Assembly (NCBI GenBank): GCA_949751835.1
Contig: CATKHK010000042.1
Coordinates: forward strand, 1-64,000
Length of the DNA: 64,000 nucleotides
Source of the DNA: Blepharisma japonicum
Taxonomy: Eukaryota; Ciliophora; Heterotrichea; Heterotrichida; Blepharismidae
Direction of reading: 5' to 3'
A model generated the notes under the pieces. That model was not told where the DNA came from. It saw nothing but the letters and a program-made list of their open reading frames with translations, and searched no databases. Below are positions 58,498 through 64,000 of the stretch, in pieces. How positions within the stretch are numbered: the first letter of the stretch is position 1; the number at the start of each line of letters is the position of its first letter. A program made the translations under genes and the position numbers.

Positions 58498-59463
58498 TTA
58501 ATCTAGCGATGTCGGCCTATAAGTAACTGGAAGCAAGGTTCCAAAAACAATATCCCAGAAATGGTTTGAAACTCCAAAGCCTTTAAATGGATCTTTATAA
58601 TGATGTGCCATGTGATAAGTCTTCATAAAGCTAAAATATTTTATATGAGGACGGCTGTGATGTGAATAGTAATGAAAAAGATCATAATATATGTATCCCG
58701 TTAATTTTCCAGCAGCAAATGCATCAGCTATAGCAATTGGCATTATTTGATTGTATATCCCTGCTTTAAAGACAAAAACTAATATAACACCTAAGGCTAT
58801 TGGAAAAACTAGTCTCAAATTATCCATAGGATAGGCATGATGGATCCCATGTGATAAGAAATGAAACACAATCCAATAAGGGTTGTCTGGCAAGTGCTTT
58901 TCACTATGAAATACAAAACGATGAAGTGAATATTCAAATATGGTCCACCACACAATTCCTAATAAATATACGCAAATAAAGGAAATAATTCCAAGTTCTA
59001 AACCACAATAGACATAAAATAGCATGACAGGAATCCAACAAATTGGGATTGCATACCAAGGGGTTTGAGAGAAAGGTTCTAAAATCGGTGAATCAAAAAC
59101 TCTAACGTTGGTTTTTGTATGCTTTGGGTCATTGACAAAGTCTTGATATGCCTTAAGATTTAATTTGGTGAATACTTGATAAACAAGACCTCGAGTTGGA
59201 TCAATAGTTAAATTTTCGTCTGGTTTTGAGGGTTTCGCTAAATTTCCAACTTCCATGTTCTTCGTCATTTTGATAGCGTTTTCAGAGTGGTCATTTTCGT
59301 CGAATTGCTTTGTGATATCTTTTCCTAAATAAGGCTCTATGATTTCAGAACCTCCAGGATGGTCATTAAGAAATGAAGTTATGTTAAGAACTCTTCCTTT
59401 ATAGATTACCCAAGCGTCATTAGGTTTATTATGTTTCATCACTTCTTCTTCGTCCAGCCCCAT
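58498..59463 (-). CDS. FA2H: Fatty acid 2-hydroxylase with cytochrome b5 domain (2)
   Basis: 321 aa, tandem paralogue of the gene at 57258 with all heme and di-iron histidines conserved. No in-frame TGA is needed here (WWTIFEYS uses TGG). The two genes are almost identical at both ends and clearly more diverged in the middle (for example LVFPIALGVILVFVFKAGIY versus LVFPIALSLLLWLVFKPGLY), pointing to gene conversion of the ends. Both look functional. Stop TAA 58498-58500. Confidence 0.92.
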   Translation of the reverse strand: MGLDEEEVMKHNKPNDAWVIYKGRVLNITSFLNDHPGGSEIIEPYLGKDITKQFDENDHSENAIKMTKNMEVGNLAKPSKPDENLTIDPTRGLVYQVFTKLNLKAYQDFVNDPKHTKTNVRVFDSPILEPFSQTPWYAIPICWIPVMLFYVYCGLELGIISFICVYLLGIVWWTIFEYSLHRFVFHSEKHLPDNPYWIVFHFLSHGIHHAYPMDNLRLVFPIALGVILVFVFKAGIYNQIMPIAIADAFAAGKLTGYIYYDLFHYYSHHSRPHIKYFSFMKTYHMAHHYKDPFKGFGVSNHFWDIVFGTLLPVTYRPTSLD

Positions 59464-59638
59464 ATTTTATTAGACAAATCCGTCAACAATTGTATAAAAA
59501 ACTTCAAAAAATCTTAATATAGATGAACTTTATTTCCTTTCTAAATATTATTTCAACAATAGCTTTATGCAAATTTTATCATCCAATATTTTTAATTCTA
59601 ATTATCTATGTATTATGTAATATTCAAAAAATCACTAT

Positions 59639-60547
59639 TTACAATATTTTTGCTTTTTCCCTAACTTTCCGGAAAAACTCCCTTAGCTCTTCTCTAGTTG
59701 GATCTTCTAAATTATACCATGCATGCTTCTTAATTTCTTCAATGTTTAATCTTTCATTTTCCAGCTCTCCCAGCATTGAATTAATAATTTTCTGATACTC
59801 GCTTGACACAGCCAAATTTTTTGGCTTCATTCTTATCCAATATTCATTATTTTTCGCCTTCATCATCTTGAAGTAGGGATCTAATAAGTCAGCTCGCATA
59901 AATGGAGGCTTTTGGCACAGTAGTATAAAAAACATGACCCCGATGGCGAATAAATCTGCTTTATTTTTCATATAAGGCTTCCTTTTGACTATTTCCGGGC
60001 TTTTATAATAATCCAGTCTTCCATTATAAGTCGGGGCTTCTTGACTATCAAACGAGCTATGTGAAAATCCACAAATTCTCAGCCCAAAATTTTCATCTAT
60101 AAGTACATTTTCTAGTTTAAAATTTAAGTGCGTCAGACCATGAGAGTGAAGCCCTTCAACCCCTTCAATGATTTGTTTGAAGTAAAATCTGAGGATTTTT
60201 TCGTCTGGTGAAAGTTTTACAACATCCCAAAGTGAGCCATAAGGGCAATATTCAAAAAGCGTATAAAAGCAGGAATATTCTCCTTTTTGCGACTTTTTTT
60301 TGTAAATTCCTGTGCTGCTTGATGCTAGAACTCGAAGAGTTCAGAGAGTGTTAATATTTCGGTAAGCTTTGAGTTCGGATTCCCACAGCGTCATGTGTAA
60401 AGTCCTCAAAGCTAGAGATTTAGCTTTGAAAATTTTAGCAGCGAACTTTTTACCATAACTATCTTCTATTAATTTTACAACTGCGTGTTCACCTTTTTTT
60501 ATTGTGTGTAAAACTACAAAGGAGTCTAAACTGCTTTTTTCTGACAT
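59639..60547 (-). CDS. Pseudokinase (302 aa)
   Basis: A kinase fold without the catalytic residues. N-lobe: HTIKKGEHAVVKLIE (degenerate Gly loop) and FAAKIFKAK with the ATP Lys. Hinge FEYCPYGSLWD. The catalytic loop HRDLKPEN reads HLNFKLEN (Asp to Asn), and DFG reads CGF. The C-lobe is well kept: YYKSPEIVKRKPYMKNKADL, FAIGVMFFILLCQKPPF, KHAWYNLEDP. It resembles the large ciliate CAMK-like kinase expansions (KADLFAxGV, PPFxxAD). It may act as a scaffold or regulator. TGA Trp after NTL at 60341. Stop TAA-type at 59639-59641. It is unrelated in detail to the CDPK-like array, which lost different residues. Confidence 0.8.
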
Positions 60548-60747
60548 TGGATTTTTTATATTATATTTTTTGGTGTTTTTATTGAGGAATCAATTATTTC
60601 ATTGTGAAAAACGAGGGGCCAAAGTAGATTTATTATAAATTAAGTGATAATGTTATGATAAATCAAGTATATTTAAAGGTATTTCCATATTGGATAAGTA
60701 GTAAAAGATTTGCAGTTATATAAGGGGATAAGGATTATGAAAAAAAA

Positions 60748-61311
60748 TTAATTAATATTAATGAAACTTGCATGTGCTTCTTCAGTTGTAGAGAAATCAT
60801 TGGATAATACAATTTGGATAGCTCCAGCGTCATCATGGTGTTTAATAAATTCTCCTTCATTTTTTCCAATAGCCCACAACAAATAATATTCCTTCCCTTC
60901 AATTAATGATGTATCTTTTGCATCTTTAGTGTCAAGCCATCTTGACCAGCTAAAAATTGTGTAATTGTCCTTAACTTCGTGCATTTTATCTTGAAGATCA
61001 TCCATTCCTCCTTTTTCTTCATCAATTGGAGGATTTGAGTTTCTTGGGCTTCCAAATCTATCTTCAATTTTTCCTGAGTCAAATATAGCAGCTACGAAGT
61101 CACCATTCGCCATGGTTCGTCCTGATTCAAGTGTTTTAAACCCAATTCCTGCCCAGCCAAAAGGACCGACTTCTTTATTAGGGATCCAGAAGTGGAAAGT
61201 TATAGAATCTCCTTCTATGTTCCATTCTAATTGAAGACCATATGGGAATTCAGCTTTGCCTGCAATTGACAGAGAGATGCAAAGAGCTATAAAAGCAAAC
61301 TTGTAATTCAT
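60748..61311 (-). CDS. Secreted DOMON-domain protein (187 aa)
   Basis: Signal peptide MNYKFAFIALCISLSIAGKA, then one DOMON domain: LQLEWNIEGDSITFHFWIP, GPFGWAGIGFKTLESGRTMA, NGDFVAAIFDSGKIEDRFGS, and a C-terminal YYLLWAIGKNEGEFIKHHDD. DOMON domains bind heme or sugars and often pair with cytochrome b561 or monooxygenase domains; here it stands alone. HHDD near the end holds candidate ligands. Secreted or in a vesicle lumen. Stop TAA 60748-60750. Confidence 0.82.
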   Translation of the reverse strand: MNYKFAFIALCISLSIAGKAEFPYGLQLEWNIEGDSITFHFWIPNKEVGPFGWAGIGFKTLESGRTMANGDFVAAIFDSGKIEDRFGSPRNSNPPIDEEKGGMDDLQDKMHEVKDNYTIFSWSRWLDTKDAKDTSLIEGKEYYLLWAIGKNEGEFIKHHDDAGAIQIVLSNDFSTTEEAHASFININ

Positions 61312-61853
61312 TTTTTAATGACCGTTAGGAATTTAAATCAAAATATCAACAGTTATGATGGCAATGAATCTAAAGAAAATCTATAACAGATTTGAATCAA
61401 AAATAGCTTTAAACAATTATTATAAAAATTGAGTTGAAATTTGAATGAGGAAATTTTATTAAAAAATTCAAAATAAAAAATCGTGAAATGATAGACGAGT
61501 ACTTAGGGTCACTATTATATAGTAAATATACACTATTATATTTGTTTAATCTGATATCATGATTATATATATATGAGAATTTATATTTATATAAACTAGA
61601 CTTTCTCAGCGAATAAAATTGTTTTGGTATTGACTTAATTGTGTTTAAATTTTTTTACATAAAGCGCTCAATTTGATGCTATTTAAGATTTCATAAATTC
61701 AGCTTTCGATTTTTATTATATTTCATTTATAAAATCATATATGTTTTCTAAATAAAGTTATATATAAAATTTGGCGCAATTAATTTTAAGTTCATTTATT
61801 TTATTATTTAATTTAAATTAAAACACGAAATTCTAATTGCAAAACATTTTATC
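61312..61853. other. Intergenic, 542 bp
   Basis: Very AT-rich; contains only the flanks of the H2B and DOMON genes as far as I can see. Confidence 0.5.
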
Positions 61854-62198
61854 TTAACTTGTGAATTTAGTAACAGCTTTAGTTCCTTCACTGACAGCGT
61901 GCTTTGCGAGTTCTCCTGGAAGAATAAGTCTGACTGAGGTTTGAACTTCTCTGCTGCTTAAGGTTCTTCTCTTTTGATACCTAACTAATTTGCTGGATTC
62001 AAAACAGACTCTTTCAAAAATATCGTTGATGAATGAGTTCATTATACTCATAGATCTTTTTGAAATACCAATATCTGGGTGGACTTGTTTAAGGACACGG
62101 TAGATATAAAGAGCGAAAGTTTCAGATCTCTTCTTTCCTTTCTTTCCTGCTGCTTCTACTTTTGGTTTATCTTCTCCTTTCTTTGGGGTTTTTACCAT
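61854..62198 (-). CDS. H2B: Histone H2B
   Basis: 114 aa. Short basic N-terminal tail ([20 protein letters not shown]) then the H2B fold: [73 protein letters not shown]. The tail is shorter than in animals, as usual in ciliates, and the conserved ubiquitination Lys lies in GTKAVTKF. No intron. Stop TAA 61854-61856. Core nucleosome component. Confidence 0.97.
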   Translation of the reverse strand: MVKTPKKGEDKPKVEAAGKKGKKRSETFALYIYRVLKQVHPDIGISKRSMSIMNSFINDIFERVCFESSKLVRYQKRRTLSSREVQTSVRLILPGELAKHAVSEGTKAVTKFTS

Positions 62199-62743
62199 TT
62201 TATAAATAAAGGCTATCTTCGGCCCATTTATAGCTGATTTTTATCCTAAAAATGGCATATGATTGGTCAATTTGGAAAATCTACTTTAGATATAGATACA
62301 TTTTAAAACACTCAGCATCTTTATGAAATCATACAGACATTTATCAGAAATATTAAAATTCAAAGTAGAGGTTAAATACAATTCTATAAAGTTATAATAA
62401 ATTTTAAAATTAAAGAAAGAAGCAAAAAATTTAATTAAATATTTTTAATTTCAGCTTCGATCGATAATTCTATAATGCCAAATACGTTTAATGTTTTAAC
62501 TAGAATAAATTTGCTTATGTCTCTAAAAATGCTATTGCCATATTAAGATTCTGTTAACTAATTATTTTATTAAAGCTTAATGCTGATTTATTTTTAATAA
62601 AACTGTAACTAAACACTAAGTTTACAATTTCTTTTAATGATATTTAAAAATATAATAACTTTTTATATATTCAAGATTCGAATTAAAGAAATTATTAATC
62701 AGAGAGTTGCATAAATAAGTTTCTAAAAATATTAATATTAAAT
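62199..62743. other. Intergenic, divergent promoter region (H2B / membrane protein)
   Basis: 545 bp, AT-rich. It must hold the H2B promoter, but no consensus element is recognisable by eye. Confidence 0.45.
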
Positions 62744-63442
62744 ATGGACTACAGCTCTAATTATTTTCCTATTTCTTACTCTCCAACATCAACATATCTC
62801 AACCGTCATAGCACCTGCAAGGAGCGTCTAAATCAATTATACTTTTCAGGATTTGCTCGCTATTTTTACATAATCCAGATTATTTTAAGTCTCTTTAGCA
62901 TGATTTGGGTTTTAAATCATATCAAAAGATATCCAAGTAATTTCCAAACAGATCAAGGATGGTTTATTGCATTAGAAGTCATAATTTGTGTCACAATTTT
63001 ATCTGAAATTTTACTTAGAATGTATTTAATCGGTCTTCGCCGATTTTGGACTGCATTGAGTAATATATTTGATATTTTTATAATTATTCTGTGCATATAT
63101 GGAATTATCTTTGCCTGCACACAAGATGCCTTGTTTGATGACGTAGGAGGTATTGTCGGCATTTTTGTACTTATCGTCCGAAATTTAGTTCTCCTTTTAC
63201 GAGTGCTACTATATTTCAAAAATAAGCATAGAAAAAGAATTCCGAGTATTCATTTAGAAGAAATGACGCTGACTTCGCATTTAGAGAATGAAGTAAATTT
63301 GCACTCAAGCTTGCAGGTAAATAGAGAAGTAATTCAAGAACTTTATAAACCTAGGCTAGATGTGCTACATGAGGAAGATGAAATAATGGAAAGCAGCTAT
63401 AAAACACCTTCGATATGGAAAGGAAGGGCAAGTCAGAATTAA
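62744..63442 (+). CDS. Voltage-sensor-like four-helix membrane protein (232 aa)
   Basis: Four hydrophobic helices laid out like S1-S4 of ion channels: FYIIQIILSLFSMIWVLNHI (S1), WFIALEVIICVTILSEILLR (S2, acidic residue in place), FWTALSNIFDIFIIILCIYG (S3, with NIFD) and IVRNLVLLLRVLLYFKNKHR (S4, two or three spaced Arg). No pore helix pair follows, only a cytosolic tail with acidic clusters. Stand-alone voltage sensors include Hv1 proton channels and TMEM266; the sparse S4 charge makes it uncertain that this one senses voltage. No TGA needed. Stop TAA 63440-63442. Confidence 0.65.
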   Translation: MDYSSNYFPISYSPTSTYLNRHSTCKERLNQLYFSGFARYFYIIQIILSLFSMIWVLNHIKRYPSNFQTDQGWFIALEVIICVTILSEILLRMYLIGLRRFWTALSNIFDIFIIILCIYGIIFACTQDALFDDVGGIVGIFVLIVRNLVLLLRVLLYFKNKHRKRIPSIHLEEMTLTSHLENEVNLHSSLQVNREVIQELYKPRLDVLHEEDEIMESSYKTPSIWKGRASQN

Positions 63443-63541
63443 TACAAATTGAATTAATAGAAAATTATTTTAAATAAGTTTACATTAGTCTCCTTTACAG
63501 ACATTTTTGATTTTTTTAATAATATGTTCAGGAGCTGTGCC

Positions 63542-64000
63542 TTAATTTCCATTTTGCCTAAAAAGACTGTATTCATCAATGTGTTTAAGGATTTCTTTTG
63601 AGCTGTCGATTGGGCTTGGGGTTTTATGCCGTATAGGAATTAGTGATTTTACTTTTCTCTCTGTATTGCTACTGATATTATTTGCGCTTTTTTCTTCAAT
63701 TTTTTCTTTTTCATCTTCAGTATCTGAAGGGTCGACATCAAACTCTACAATATTTTCAGTAAATTGTATAGACCCTCGAATCCTATTTAGTCAAGGAGCT
63801 TCAGGCTTTGGAGAAATTTTGGAAAAATCAAAGAAATCTTTGACTTTTTCTTCAACACTGAATTCGAATGAAGGAGCTCTAACTCGTGGCAAAGAAATTG
63901 CAGGCCTTGCTTGCAGTTTAGGCATATTAGAAAACGGTAAAGTAATTAAAGGAAAATTGGATGAAAATTCACTTTTGGTGTTTAACGGCAATAAAGTTGT
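63542..64000 (-). CDS. Unrecognised protein, C-terminal part only
   Basis: The gene enters from the right edge, so its start is outside. The visible 152 residues are disordered: Pro/Ser/Phe-rich (PNTK-like start, FSNMPKLQARPAISLPRV), a Lys/Phe piece (VEEKVKDFFDFSKIS), an acidic cluster (DPSDTEDEKEKIEEKS) and a short conserved-looking end (SKEILKHIDEYSLFRQNGN). One Trp (APWLNR) is TGA. Stop TAA 63542-63544. No family recognised. Confidence 0.5.

Noticed and set aside
1-64000. Telomere ends, CRISPR arrays, rRNA genes, large transposon or virus-derived genes
   Set aside because: No telomeric repeat tracts, no spaced direct repeats, and no transposase, integrase, capsid or reverse-transcriptase motifs were seen in any frame examined.

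Overview
The window reads as somatic (macronuclear) DNA of a heterotrich ciliate, most likely Blepharisma or a close relative. Three things point there. (1) TGA is read as tryptophan: it falls on family-invariant Trp positions (Arf WDVGGQ and LWRHYY, the Myb R3 helix, the PLPxxWK end of a CEP164-type WW motif, 18 or more sites in Piezo), while genes end in TAA or TAG. (2) Introns are tiny: fifteen are supported here, thirteen of 15 nt and two of 16 nt, all GTA...AG. (3) The DNA is very AT-rich and gene-dense, with short untranslated gaps. No telomere repeats, tRNA, rRNA or CRISPR array were seen.

Layout. 1-15.1 kb is an accessory block of recent duplicates and relics. It holds a CEP164-like 5' end, five members of a kelch-propeller family (one decayed, one membrane-anchored), and an Arf-like GTPase cluster duplicated as a multi-kb unit with intact, interrupted and decayed copies. 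Five TA-flanked insertions of 73-165 bp interrupt coding sequences here; where paralogues allow a test, removing them at the TA mostly restores the paralogue alignment. They look like retained internal eliminated sequences (IESs). 15.6-19.4 kb holds a cysteine-rich secreted protein with one frame break, a pair of tail-anchored small proteins (one decayed) and a RING relic. 19.7-23 kb has two EGF/TM/RING-H2 ligase paralogues. 23.6 kb has a C2H2 protein. 24.2-30.7 kb is a tandem array of three CDPK-like proteins whose catalytic motifs are lost although EF hands and the N-terminal acylation site persist.

31.7-64 kb is ordinary housekeeping and cilia-related sequence: an R2R3 Myb, a PolA-type organellar DNA polymerase, an ER-type single-pass membrane protein, a 1,002-aa coiled-coil protein, a casein kinase 1, a full-length Piezo channel (2,259 aa in one exon), two unrecognised proteins, a START-domain protein, a coiled-coil protein, a 4-TM protein, a compact KDM4-like demethylase, CFAP100, two tandem cytochrome-b5/fatty-acid 2-hydroxylases, a pseudokinase, a DOMON protein, histone H2B, a voltage-sensor-like membrane protein and a partial unknown.

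Genes are individually transcribed on both strands; there is no sign of operons. Functional links are loose: cilium/basal body (CEP164-like, CFAP100), calcium and mechanosensing (Piezo, EF-hand pseudokinases, voltage-sensor protein), membrane traffic (Arf cluster, RING ligases).
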